Positions 1 through 6,019 of a DNA stretch of 19,996 bases are shown one piece after another. A program made the position numbers and the translations under genes. Within the stretch, counting starts at the first letter, position 1, and each line of letters opens with the position of its first letter. This DNA is from Candidatus Staskawiczbacteria bacterium RIFCSPLOWO2_01_FULL_38_12b (GTDB lineage Bacteria > Patescibacteriota > Minisyncoccia > Minisyncoccales > Staskawiczbacteraceae): the NCBI GenBank assembly GCA_001820255.1, contig MHPA01000027.1:7134-27129 (forward strand), read 5' to 3'. The notes beneath the pieces were generated by a model. It saw nothing but the letters and a program-made list of their open reading frames with translations, made no database searches and was not told where the DNA came from.

Positions 1-2
1 GC

Positions 3-71
3 CATGGAAAAAATAAAAGTGGCGGCAATGACAGTGCAGCAGGCGTAAATGTAAAAAGGTCGGATAGTTAA
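3..71 (+). CDS. Possible 3' end of a gene cut by the window edge
   Basis: Frame 3 is open from the window edge to a TAA at 69-71 and would encode a Gly/Asn/Ser-rich tail ending KRSDS. Its last codons lie inside the first copy of the 42-bp repeat (53-94). The second repeat copy, in the frame of the next gene but after its stop, would read KRSDN then TAA, so the repeat may include the 3' end of an ancestral gene. Only 22 codons are visible, and frame 1 is also open to a TAA at 46-48, so this is a weak call. Confidence 0.2.
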   Translation, partial: HGKNKSGGNDSAAGVNVKRSDS

Positions 72-94
72 AATTAATAAAATATAAAAATATG
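53..94 (+). repeat. 42-bp leader repeat, copy 1
   Basis: This A/T-rich leader runs from AAAAAGGTCGGATAG to the ATG of the 99-aa gene. It matches 397-438 at 41 of 42 positions; the only difference is G versus A at position 15 of the repeat. It carries no Shine-Dalgarno sequence. It contains TAAAAT and TATAAA strings that could act as a -10 box. Confidence 0.9.
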
Positions 95-391
95 TCAATG
101 CAAGAAAAATTAGGCGGAGATATTGAATACAATCAAAATAAGCCTGAAATTGTAATTAATAAAGAAAAAACAGAAACAAGAAAAGAACTATTCAAAGAAA
201 AAACAATAGAGCCAAATCGCGATAACACAGTAGACCCATTAGAGGGGGCTATGCTCAGTGAAGCACATGATAAAAACGATCAAGTCAGTTGGCTCGTTTA
301 CGCTGATTGGCTTGATGAGCGAGGCGATGGAAAAAAAGGAGATCAGGAAAGAGCAAAATCTATCCGTGATAAGTGGTTGCCGAAAGGATAA
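92..391 (+). CDS. Small hypothetical protein with a TIGR02996-like motif
   Basis: This is a 99-aa, highly charged soluble protein with no signal peptide or membrane segment. The N-terminal 45 residues are rich in Lys/Glu/Asn and look disordered. Residues about 48-92 read DPLEGAML, then WLVYADWLDERGD, then ERAKSIR. This strongly resembles the TIGR02996 repeat-companion domain (consensus around LVYADWLEERGD followed by an RAE-x-IR helix), known mainly from Gemmata-like planctomycetes and myxobacteria, of unknown function. The family match is from memory and not computed. The start is the ATG at the end of the first leader repeat. The following gene has the same leader and may be co-transcribed. 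No biochemical role can be assigned. Confidence 0.7.
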   Translation: MSMQEKLGGDIEYNQNKPEIVINKEKTETRKELFKEKTIEPNRDNTVDPLEGAMLSEAHDKNDQVSWLVYADWLDERGDGKKGDQERAKSIRDKWLPKG

Positions 392-396
392 AAAAC

Positions 397-438
397 AAAA
401 AGGTCGGATAATTAAAATTAATAAAATATAAAAATATG
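397..438 (+). repeat. 42-bp leader repeat, copy 2
   Basis: This is the second copy of the leader at 53-94, with one substitution. It ends exactly on the ATG of the 103-aa gene. The two copies sit at the same position relative to two unrelated small genes, which implies duplication of a gene junction or a cassette-like arrangement. Confidence 0.9.
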
Positions 439-747
439 AATAGGGAATCAGAGCCAAATGTATATGAAGCTCAAGGAGAATCTACAAAAGAAATTTGGAA
501 AGCTGGAGATATTAAAGAGCTGTGTGAAACATTGAGGTTAAAAGGAGAAGATAAAGCGGCAGAAGATATTGAAGCGATAGAAAAAGAAGTTGAAGGCAAA
601 TTAAGTGTTATGAAAGGAAAGGGCGGTGAAAGTCTGGAAGGTATTAAAAGAGAAATTGATGGTTCATTAGCCAGTCTAAGTTCATCAATTGATGGATTAT
701 ACAATAAAGCTGAAAAATTGCTTTATGACTTGGTGGATGGTAAGTAA
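436..747 (+). CDS. Small hypothetical coiled-coil protein
   Basis: This is a 103-aa, Glu/Lys-rich, all-helical-looking protein without cysteines or membrane segments. From about residue 28 onward, regularly spaced Leu/Ile/Val between charged residues suggest an amphipathic or coiled-coil helix, broken by a Gly-rich turn (KGKGGES) near residue 60. No family is recognised. The start is the ATG closing the second 42-bp leader, 44 bp after the upstream stop. A strong terminator follows about 12 bp after the stop. It may form a two-gene unit with the TIGR02996-like gene. Confidence 0.6.
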   Translation: MNRESEPNVYEAQGESTKEIWKAGDIKELCETLRLKGEDKAAEDIEAIEKEVEGKLSVMKGKGGESLEGIKREIDGSLASLSSSIDGLYNKAEKLLYDLVDGK

Positions 748-758
748 TTTTACATAAT

Positions 759-786
759 AAAAAAGCAGCCATGGGCTGCTTTTTTA
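759..786. terminator. Bidirectional rho-independent terminator
   Basis: The stem is GCAGCC (765-770) with GGCTGC (774-779) around a 3-nt loop, extended by an A-run on the left and a T-run on the right. It can therefore end transcription of the small genes on + and of rpsR on -. Confidence 0.9.
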
Positions 787-816
787 TTCTAACTACAAGA
801 TATTAAATTTAAGATT

Positions 817-1014
817 CTATCTTGGCATGTAGGGAAGCATGGCCATTTGGCGTGCCCGCTTAATAGCCGTGGAAATCTTTTTTTGATGATGCGAGCAAAG
901 GCCGGTTTTTTTCCTTGGTTTTATTTTATAAAAACCGGATATAAACTTCGCCAACAATTCTATATCTTTGTAATCCACGTCGTCTATATTTTTTCTACAA
1001 AAGTGACAAAACAT
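817..1014 (-). CDS. rpsR: 30S ribosomal protein S18
   Basis: S18 is a small-subunit platform protein that pairs with S6. The 65-aa product shows the family hallmarks in order: N-terminal CHFC, VDYKDIELLAKFIS, the basic KPRKKTGLCSHHQKK segment, and the terminal AIKRARQMAMLPYM signature. It is near the usual S18 length, lacking the long N-terminal extension some bacteria have. The CxxC plus C-x-x-H pattern could bind zinc, as in cysteine-containing S18 forms. It is the third gene of the conserved rpsF-ssb-rpsR operon. It is separated from ssb by a 114-bp repeat-rich spacer and ends just before the bidirectional terminator. Confidence 0.97.
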   Translation of the reverse strand: MFCHFCRKNIDDVDYKDIELLAKFISGFYKIKPRKKTGLCSHHQKKISTAIKRARQMAMLPYMPR

Positions 1015-1134
1015 TAGTTTATGAATTTCTAATTATTCTAATTGACCTAATTATTCTAAAACACTTTTGAGCATTTTGAAATTGGGATTTGATTAGGTTA
1101 ATTAGAAATTAGGTTAATTAGACTAATTTCAAAA
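1015..1134. repeat. Spacer with direct and inverted repeats between ssb and rpsR
   Basis: A perfect 15-bp direct repeat, ATTAGGTTAATTAGA, occurs at 1092-1106 and 1108-1122. TTTTGAAATT (1074-1083) and AATTTCAAAA (1125-1134) are a perfect 10-bp inverted pair. The left part (1028-1060) contains inverted relatives of the direct repeat (TCTAATTATTCTAATTG and similar). No gene is visible here. Confidence 0.8.
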
Positions 1135-1665
1135 GGGTATATCTTTTACATCTATTTCATCAGTATTTTCTCCTGGCTTAGGCTCTTCTATACTTACAAA
1201 GTTAGCTGGCGGCATATTGTTTTCTTCAATAATCGGGATTTCTTCGGCCCTGCCCAAAGCGGAGTCGAAGGGTTTGGGTTGATTATTAATTTGCTGGGCT
1301 GAATATGTTGGTCTTGAGCTTTGCATCCCTCCGCCTTGGGGCCGTGGGCCCAACTGTAAATTTTCCGCAATAATTTCGGTTTTATACTGCTTTACCCCTT
1401 GTGCATTATTCCAACTGCCTGTTTTTATCCTGCCCTCAATTAAAATGAGGGATCCTTTAGTCACGTATCTTGAAATAGTATCGGCTAATTTTCCAAATGC
1501 CACAATGTTATGAAACTCCACATCCTGTTTTTTTTGTCCGGATTGGTCGGTATAAAACCGGTTGGTGGCAATTCCAAAATTAACCACTTGCTGTCCCGAT
1601 GGCATGGCGCGTACTTCCGGGTCGCGGGTAACATTGCCTAGTATAAAAGCTTTGTTTAAATTCAT
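1129..1665 (-). CDS. ssb: Single-stranded DNA-binding protein
   Basis: SSB coats single-stranded DNA in replication, recombination and repair. The 178-aa protein starts at ATG 1663-1665 (MNLNKAFILGNVTRDPEVR), where family members begin. The longer open frame to 1698 adds 11 residues unlike SSB and is rejected. The OB fold spans about residues 1-105 (VNFGIATNRFYTDQSG, EFHNIVAFGKLAD, GSLILIEGRIKTGSW, YKTEIIAENLQLG). A Gln/Pro/Asn-rich linker and the acidic partner-recruiting tip ending DIPF follow. The linker contains PFDSALGRA, encoded by a copy of a dispersed palindromic element (1248-1272). It is the middle gene of rpsF-ssb-rpsR. Confidence 0.97.
   Translation of the reverse strand: MNLNKAFILGNVTRDPEVRAMPSGQQVVNFGIATNRFYTDQSGQKKQDVEFHNIVAFGKLADTISRYVTKGSLILIEGRIKTGSWNNAQGVKQYKTEIIAENLQLGPRPQGGGMQSSRPTYSAQQINNQPKPFDSALGRAEEIPIIEENNMPPANFVSIEEPKPGENTDEIDVKDIPF
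1248..1272 (-). repeat. Dispersed palindromic-type element inside ssb
   Basis: On the minus strand this reads CCCTTCGACTCCGCTTTGGG plus CAGGG. It is related to the copy in uvrC (12776-12799), sharing CCCTTCGAC, then GCT, then GGGCA. Here it is translated in frame as PFDSALGR in the disordered linker of SSB. Confidence 0.65.
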
Positions 1666-1693
1666 TTTGTAATAGCGACCCCAATCTGCAAAT

Positions 1694-1752
1694 AACACGC
1701 TAATCTACAAATACGTATTAGTAGATTCGTGTGCGATTAGTAGATTAGTGTT
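1694..1752. repeat. Inverted repeat in the rpsF-ssb spacer
   Basis: AACACGCTAATCTAC (1694-1708) pairs with GTAGATTAGTGTT (1740-1752) with a 2-nt bulge. Further copies of TAGATT and ATTAGTAGATT lie between them. The spacer lies inside the operon transcript, so it would form a hairpin between rpsF and ssb. Confidence 0.75.
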
Positions 1753-1756
1753 GCCC

Positions 1757-2209
1757 TTACTCGCTTAAAATTTCCTCTAACTTTTTATCAATATCTTCCG
1801 CTTTGATTTCTTTGTCCTGAACCGGGCCGAAGGATTCTTTTTTCGGTTTTTCTTTAAATACGTCACTGCTTTCTTTTTGGGAAATTTGAGGTTTTTTAGT
1901 CCTTCGTTCTTTCATGTGTTTTATCGGTTTTTTTACAATAATAAAGTGGCGCAATATTCCTTTTTCTTTTTCTAATTTTTCTTTCAACTCTTTTATTTCT
2001 TTTTCTTCCCCCTGGAATTCCAAAGTTACAAAAAACCCGGAACTATTTTTTTTAATGGGATAGGCCAAGCTTTGGGGCACTGTTTTTTCGGATTTTACGA
2101 TAACACCGCCTTTGCTTTGCACAAAAACCTCAACCTCTTTTTTGAGATTTTCCGCTTCTTCGGATTTGATTCCCGAAGATATGATGTAGGTCAGTTCGTA
2201 AGGTTTCAT
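1757..2209 (-). CDS. rpsF: 30S ribosomal protein S6
   Basis: S6 binds 16S rRNA with S18 on the small-subunit platform. The 150-aa product begins MKPYELTYIISSGI, the S6 first strand. It shows SLAYPIKKNSSGFFVTLEF and a central helix (KEIKELKEKLEKEKGILRHFIIV) typical of the ferredoxin-like fold of about 95 residues. The C-terminal 50 residues are a Lys/Glu/Ser-rich tail that looks disordered and is longer than in E. coli. It is the first gene of the operon. The -10 box ends only 6 nt from the ATG, so the message is probably leaderless. Confidence 0.96.
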   Translation of the reverse strand: MKPYELTYIISSGIKSEEAENLKKEVEVFVQSKGGVIVKSEKTVPQSLAYPIKKNSSGFFVTLEFQGEEKEIKELKEKLEKEKGILRHFIIVKKPIKHMKERRTKKPQISQKESSDVFKEKPKKESFGPVQDKEIKAEDIDKKLEEILSE

Positions 2210-2215
2210 AGTGGT

Positions 2216-2243
2216 ATTATAGCAGGGATATTTAAAAAATCAA
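2216..2243 (-). promoter_or_regulatory. rpsF operon promoter, leaderless geometry
   Basis: On the minus strand the -35 is TTGATT (2238-2243), the spacer is 16 bp, and the extended -10 is TGC-TATAAT (hexamer at 2216-2221). Only six bases separate the -10 from the ATG at 2209, so the expected start of transcription falls on or next to the start codon. Confidence 0.7.
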
Positions 2244-2250
2244 GGGTTTC

Positions 2251-2285
2251 AAAAAAAACCGGTAATTGAAAATATCAATTACCGG
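2251..2285 (-). terminator. Rho-independent terminator of the receiver-domain gene
   Basis: CCGGTAATTG (2259-2268) and CAATTACCGG (2276-2285) form a perfect 10-bp stem with a 7-nt loop. On the minus strand the stem is followed by an uninterrupted T8 run (2251-2258). It separates the receiver-domain gene from the rpsF promoter. Confidence 0.92.
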
Positions 2286-2292
2286 CAATCGA

Positions 2293-2628
2293 TTAGAGGC
2301 TTAGGGCGGCGATAATAACTTCCGTAACATCAATTTTTTCGCATTGAACATCGCATCCGTGCAATTCCAGAAAACTTTTTCTTAAATGTTCGAGGCTTGA
2401 TGTTGCCACCATGGGGCCCCTGAAAGTTTGCCTTGCATTATAAACAAAATCTTTGCTTCCCGACAAACTGACAGTGATAACAATTGCTTCAATATCAGGG
2501 TTTTTTGATAATTGCTCTTTGGCTTCAGTAGTATCAAAAGCCTTGATAACCGCCACTTTCCCCGCCAGCTGGCGTTCCCAAAGATTTTGGATGGCAGGAT
2601 CTCTTTCAACCAGCAATACCTTTTTCAT
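2293..2628 (-). CDS. Stand-alone CheY-like receiver protein lacking the phospho-acceptor Asp
   Basis: This is a 111-aa single-domain protein with the receiver-type order: strand KKVLLVERD, helix PAIQNLWERQL, the PDIEAIVITVSLSG strand-loop, VATSS, and GCDVQCEKID near the C terminus. Acidic residues (E8, D10) and the late Lys of the EKID segment fit a receiver. However, T52 sits where the phosphorylatable Asp is expected (five residues before the loop Gly57), so it is probably a pseudo-receiver working without phosphorylation. The start at 2628 is chosen because AAGGAG lies 5 nt upstream, and because the predicted promoter (-10 at 2683-2688) starts RNA downstream of the alternative start at 2694. 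No output domain or histidine kinase is nearby. The target is unknown. Confidence 0.75.
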   Translation of the reverse strand: MKKVLLVERDPAIQNLWERQLAGKVAVIKAFDTTEAKEQLSKNPDIEAIVITVSLSGSKDFVYNARQTFRGPMVATSSLEHLRKSFLELHGCDVQCEKIDVTEVIIAALSL

Positions 2629-2655
2629 GGCCGCTCCTTCTTTTGTAATGTGCAA

Positions 2656-2711
2656 GTCTTGGACACCAAATCCAAGTAGTTTCTTATAGTACATTTAAAA
2701 GTTAAAGTCAA
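2656..2711 (-). promoter_or_regulatory. Promoter and 5' UTR hairpin of the receiver-domain gene
   Basis: On the minus strand the -35 is TTGACT (2706-2711), the spacer is 17 bp, and the -10 is TATAAG (2683-2688), predicting transcription from about 2676. A hairpin, CTTGGA (2671-2676) with TCCAAG (2658-2663), begins at the predicted 5' end. AAGGAG at 2634-2639 is the ribosome binding site. This promoter lies back-to-back with the phosphohexomutase promoter. Confidence 0.65.
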
Positions 2712-2714
2712 TGA

Positions 2715-2742
2715 TTTACTTTTCTTTTCCTTGGCATATAAT
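2715..2742 (+). promoter_or_regulatory. Phosphohexomutase promoter, leaderless geometry
   Basis: The -35-like TTTACT (2715-2720), a 16-bp spacer and a perfect TATAAT (2737-2742) are present. The ATG at 2750 is only 7 nt past the -10 box, which predicts a transcript starting on or beside the start codon. There is no Shine-Dalgarno sequence. Confidence 0.65.
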
Positions 2743-2749
2743 TATTTAT

Positions 2750-4081
2750 ATGATAAATCAGTCTATTTTTAAATCCTACGATGTCAGGGGAATATACCCT
2801 GGTCAATTGGATGAGGCTGCGGCTTTTGCCATAGGTCGTGCTTTTGTAAAACATACCGGAGCTAAAAATATCGTAGTGGGCTATGATGCGCGATTATCGT
2901 CACCAGCGCTATTTAATGCCTTGACACAAGGACTTTTAAGTCATGGAGCACGGGTAACCAGTATCAGTCAAACGCCTACCGAAGGGCTTTATTTTGCGGT
3001 TGCCAATTATGATGTTGAAGCGGGGATTATGATAACTGCCAGCCACAATCCCAAGGAATACAACGGGTTTAAGATGATGGTGCGAAATGGCAGCGATATT
3101 ACATGGATACGGGGAAAAGATTTGGTGCCGTTTGTTGAGGATAGCGTTTTTACCAAAAGTGATGCAGAAATTAAAGAGTTGGATATCTGGCCGGATTACT
3201 TAAAATTAATGGATTCTTTTTTTGATGCCAAAAATATCAAACCTTTTAACATCGTTGTTGATGCTTCAAATGGCGTCATCGGCAGTGTTATTGAAAAAAT
3301 AAAAGACAGATTGCCAGTCAAAATTACCCCTTTGCATTTTGAGCCAGACGGCAATTTCCCAAACCATTCGCCAAATCCCTTGGATGAAGGAGCGGCAAAG
3401 CAAATTTGGGCTGCCATTAAAAAAGAAAAAGCCGATTTTGGTTTTATGTTTGACGGTGACGCCGACCGGATATTTTTGGTGGATGAAAACGGCCAAATGG
3501 TTTCGGCGGATATTGTATTGCTTTTACTAGCAAAACATTTTTTATTAAAAAACCCGGGCATGGGAATAGCATACAATTTAATTTGTTCAAGATCGGTGCC
3601 GGAGTTTGTTAAACAGTGGGGAGGCGTGCCAATTCGCACGCAAGTGGGCTTTGTGAATGTACGCGAAGGTTTGATAAATAACAATGGCATTATGGGCGGG
3701 GAGTTGTCAGCGCATTATTGTTTTGCTGATTACTTTGCATGTGATTCTGGGATCATTGCTTTTTTAACCCTGTTGCAGATTATCTCAAAAGAAAATAAAC
3801 TGGTTTCAGAAATGGTAAAAGATTTGACCATCTATGCCAAGCCGTTACAACTTACCTTTACCGCAAAAGACCAGGGGGTTATACTGGAGAAAGTAAAAGA
3901 AAAGTATATTAATGGCAAGCAAGATTATTTAGATGGTGTTACTGTTGAGTATGAACATTGGTGGTTTAACCTAAGGCCATCAAATACCGAACCATTGTTA
4001 AAGTTAACCATTGAAGCCGATACCAAAGAGTTGCTAGAACAAAAGAAAGAGGAGTTGAGCAGGTTTATTTTTGGTGCGTAA
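2750..4081 (+). CDS. manB: Phosphomannomutase/phosphoglucomutase
   Basis: This alpha-D-phosphohexomutase interconverts hexose 6-phosphate and 1-phosphate, supplying sugar nucleotides for envelope polysaccharides. The 443-aa protein begins MINQSIFKSYDVRGIYP, as the family does. The upstream start at 2711 would precede the -10 box and is rejected. All four signature loops are present: active-site serine loop TASHNP (Ser98), metal-binding DGDADR (about 235-240), sugar-binding GGELSAHY, and C-terminal phosphate-binding RPSNTEP. Length is normal for the PMM/PGM group. Whether mannose or glucose phosphate is preferred cannot be read from sequence. The bifunctional sugar-phosphate isomerase at 8355-9356 would feed the same pool. 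Confidence 0.93.
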   Translation: MINQSIFKSYDVRGIYPGQLDEAAAFAIGRAFVKHTGAKNIVVGYDARLSSPALFNALTQGLLSHGARVTSISQTPTEGLYFAVANYDVEAGIMITASHNPKEYNGFKMMVRNGSDITWIRGKDLVPFVEDSVFTKSDAEIKELDIWPDYLKLMDSFFDAKNIKPFNIVVDASNGVIGSVIEKIKDRLPVKITPLHFEPDGNFPNHSPNPLDEGAAKQIWAAIKKEKADFGFMFDGDADRIFLVDENGQMVSADIVLLLLAKHFLLKNPGMGIAYNLICSRSVPEFVKQWGGVPIRTQVGFVNVREGLINNNGIMGGELSAHYCFADYFACDSGIIAFLTLLQIISKENKLVSEMVKDLTIYAKPLQLTFTAKDQGVILEKVKEKYINGKQDYLDGVTVEYEHWWFNLRPSNTEPLLKLTIEADTKELLEQKKEELSRFIFGA

Positions 4082-4114
4082 AGGTTGAAGACAAATTATT
4101 TAATTTTAAAATAT

Positions 4115-4306
4115 ATGGCAGAAAAATTACGTCCGGATTACCTAGAGACAAATTATAATGATTCAGAAATCGAAGAAAGCAGAGAAAGAATAGTGAGCTT
4201 ATTAAAGGAAAAACTAGGAGAAGTGGAGGCTTCAACAACTCCACAAAGTTTTAGAATGGCCTTAAGACAATTAAGGACAGAAATAAATAGCTTCATAGAA
4301 GACTAA
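4115..4306 (+). CDS. Small hypothetical protein
   Basis: This 63-aa, mostly helical, acidic protein (MAEKLRPDYLETNYND and so on) has no cysteines or membrane segment, and no family is recognised. Position 4115 is preferred as the first ATG. A TTG at 4085 would add ten residues but has no properly spaced ribosome binding site. The gene lies 33 bp after the phosphohexomutase stop and ends just before a good terminator, so it is probably the second gene of that transcript. Confidence 0.55.
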   Translation: MAEKLRPDYLETNYNDSEIEESRERIVSLLKEKLGEVEASTTPQSFRMALRQLRTEINSFIED

Positions 4307-4322
4307 ATAACAAGATTAATGA

Positions 4323-4348
4323 AAAAAACAGCTTGAGGGCTGTTTTTT
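4323..4348 (+). terminator. Rho-independent terminator after the phosphohexomutase unit
   Basis: A 10-bp stem of AAAAAACAGC (4323-4332) with GCTGTTTTTT (4339-4348) and a 6-nt loop includes the terminal T-run. Confidence 0.88.
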
Positions 4349-4413
4349 ATTTGTTTATTTTGGTATATAAAGAATAGCCCTTTGATCGTTTTAATTCTCT
4401 TGAGGGAAGACTT

Positions 4414-4914
4414 ATGTGGGAATTTCTCCATTTTTTACACGTAGCGTGGTGGAATATAAGATCATTTTTCAGTGGATTATTTGGGAGAACTTACAAGGCT
4501 AGGATCTGCGGACATTCTGCAAAGTTTTTTGCAAGAATAGAAGTGGACGGGCAGTATTATTTTGGGCCCTTAAAAAACAAGAATCCGGATTATTGCCATG
4601 AATGTTTGGCTGGTATGTCCATGCGATGCGTACTTTGTGGTAAGCCAATTTTAATTGGCGATTCTGTTACATTATTTGTAGCGCCAGAGGCACAGGGAGA
4701 TTCCTTAATGTATCAATATCAATACAAAGGGTGTCTTATTGGATGTTGGCAATGCGTTAGTACTTCTGTTGAGATAATAGGACGCTGGGTGACACCAGGT
4801 GAATTTATGTTGACCAAAGATGCCAACGCAGTCGAGGCGAAAAAAGATAGCGGTAATTCCTTGGTTACGCCTTTGAAAATTTCGTCTTCTGGAAATAATG
4901 GTCAATATCACTGA
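4414..4914 (+). CDS. Cys-rich hypothetical protein, probable zinc binding
   Basis: This is a 166-aa protein of no recognised family. The aromatic N-terminus (about residues 1-24, WEFLHFLHVAWWNIRSFFSG) looks like a membrane-associated or re-entrant helix. Then come C32-x-H34, C61HEC64, C72VLC75 (followed by GKPI) and C111WQC114, four metal-ligand pairs consistent with two zinc sites of rubredoxin-knuckle type. The C-terminal 35 residues are polar and low in structure. The start is supported by GAGGG about 7 nt upstream. An extended -10-like TGG-TATATA lies at 4361-4369. It appears to be a single gene between two terminators. Confidence 0.7.
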   Translation: MWEFLHFLHVAWWNIRSFFSGLFGRTYKARICGHSAKFFARIEVDGQYYFGPLKNKNPDYCHECLAGMSMRCVLCGKPILIGDSVTLFVAPEAQGDSLMYQYQYKGCLIGCWQCVSTSVEIIGRWVTPGEFMLTKDANAVEAKKDSGNSLVTPLKISSSGNNGQYH

Positions 4915-4921
4915 AAAACAA

Positions 4922-4949
4922 AAAACAGCCAACCGGCTGTCTTTTTTTT
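4922..4949. terminator. Bidirectional terminator between convergent genes
   Basis: The stem is ACAGCC (4925-4930) with GGCTGT (4935-4940). A T8 run on the + side and an A-run on the left give T-tracts for both strands. It serves the Cys-rich gene (+) and trpS (-). Confidence 0.85.
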
Positions 4950-4960
4950 ACAGTAACTAA

Positions 4961-5938
4961 CTATACTAATCCCATTTTTTCTTTCACTTCTTGCATAGTT
5001 GCTTTTGCAATGATTTGCGCCCTATCTTGGCCTTTTTTTAATATTTCTTGTATGTACGCTTCTCTTGATGCTAATTCTTTTTGCTTTCTGCGGAAAGGTT
5101 CTAAATAGTTTACCACAACTTCCGCCAAAGACTTTTTAAATTCGCCGTAATTCTTTCCTTTAAATTCTTTTTCTAATTCTTGAGTGGTTTTACCGGAAAG
5201 CAAACTATAAATCGTGAGTAAATTTGAAATACCGGATTTTTTGGTAATATTATATTTGATGTCTTTACCTGAATCAGTAGTCGCCGACATAATTTTTTTA
5301 GTAATATCTTCGGGCGCATCAAATAAAAAGATGCAACTTTTTGGTTCGTCCGATTTTGACATCTTCTTTTTGGGGTCAGTCAAACTCATTATTTTTGAAC
5401 CTTCTTTAAGTATGAGGCTTTCGGGTTCTTTAAAGGTTTGGCCGAATTTTTGGTTGAATTTTTTAGCCAAACTTCTCATCAGTTCAATGTGTTGTTCTTG
5501 GTCTTTGCCCACAGGAACCGCTTCTCCCTTATATAGCAAGACGTCAGCGGCCATTAATACAGGATAATTTAAAAGCCCCGCATTGATATAGTCTTTGTGC
5601 TGCTCTGATTTTTCTTTAAATTGGGTCATTCTCTTTAATTCTCCCATGGGCGTAATGGTTTCCAAAAGCCAAGCCAATTCAGCATGTTCTTTAATTTGAG
5701 ACTGCACAAAAATAATTGATTTTTCCGGGTTTATTCCAGCCGCTAAATAAATCGCAGTTGTTTCCAGGATATTTTTTTGTAATTTTTTCGGGTCATAGGG
5801 AGTGGTGATGGCGTGCAAATCAACAATGCAAAAAACACACTCATTGATTTGTTGTAACGGAATCCATTGTTTTATTGCTCCCAAATAATTTCCCAAGTGT
5901 AGGTCGCCCGTTGGACGTATTCCGCTAAATATTCGCAT
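4961..5938 (-). CDS. trpS: Tryptophan--tRNA ligase
   Basis: TrpRS is a cytosolic class I synthetase that charges tRNA-Trp. The 325-aa protein matches the bacterial TrpS length. It starts MRIFSGIRPTGDLHLGNYLG, with the HIGH-class motif at residues 14-17. Further landmarks are VDLHAIT, NYPVLMAADVLLYKGE, VGKDQEQHIELMR (ATP/Trp pocket) and KMSKS at residues 192-196. No upstream alternative start is attractive. The 81-bp spacer to RNase J carries a hairpin-forming repeat rather than a clear promoter, so the two genes may share a transcript. Confidence 0.97.
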   Translation of the reverse strand: MRIFSGIRPTGDLHLGNYLGAIKQWIPLQQINECVFCIVDLHAITTPYDPKKLQKNILETTAIYLAAGINPEKSIIFVQSQIKEHAELAWLLETITPMGELKRMTQFKEKSEQHKDYINAGLLNYPVLMAADVLLYKGEAVPVGKDQEQHIELMRSLAKKFNQKFGQTFKEPESLILKEGSKIMSLTDPKKKMSKSDEPKSCIFLFDAPEDITKKIMSATTDSGKDIKYNITKKSGISNLLTIYSLLSGKTTQELEKEFKGKNYGEFKKSLAEVVVNYLEPFRRKQKELASREAYIQEILKKGQDRAQIIAKATMQEVKEKMGLV

Positions 5939-5943
5939 GTTGT

Positions 5944-6008
5944 TAGAATTTAGAAAGTAGAAAGTAGAATTACGACGTTCGTGTTCTATTTTCTAGATTC
6001 TATTTTCT
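5944..6008. repeat. Hairpin-forming repeat spacer between rnj and trpS
   Basis: The left arm (5944-5969) is built of TAGAAAG-type units and the right arm (5984-6008) of their inverted form (TTCTATTTTCTAGATTC). They pair imperfectly around a loop containing ACGACGTTCGT, which itself folds. The word family differs from those in the other spacers. Confidence 0.75.
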
Positions 6009-6019
6009 CGTTTTAAAAC

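Noticed and set aside
1666..1698. N-terminal extension of SSB
   Set aside because: The 11 extra residues do not resemble SSB; family members start at MNLNK, so 1665 is used.
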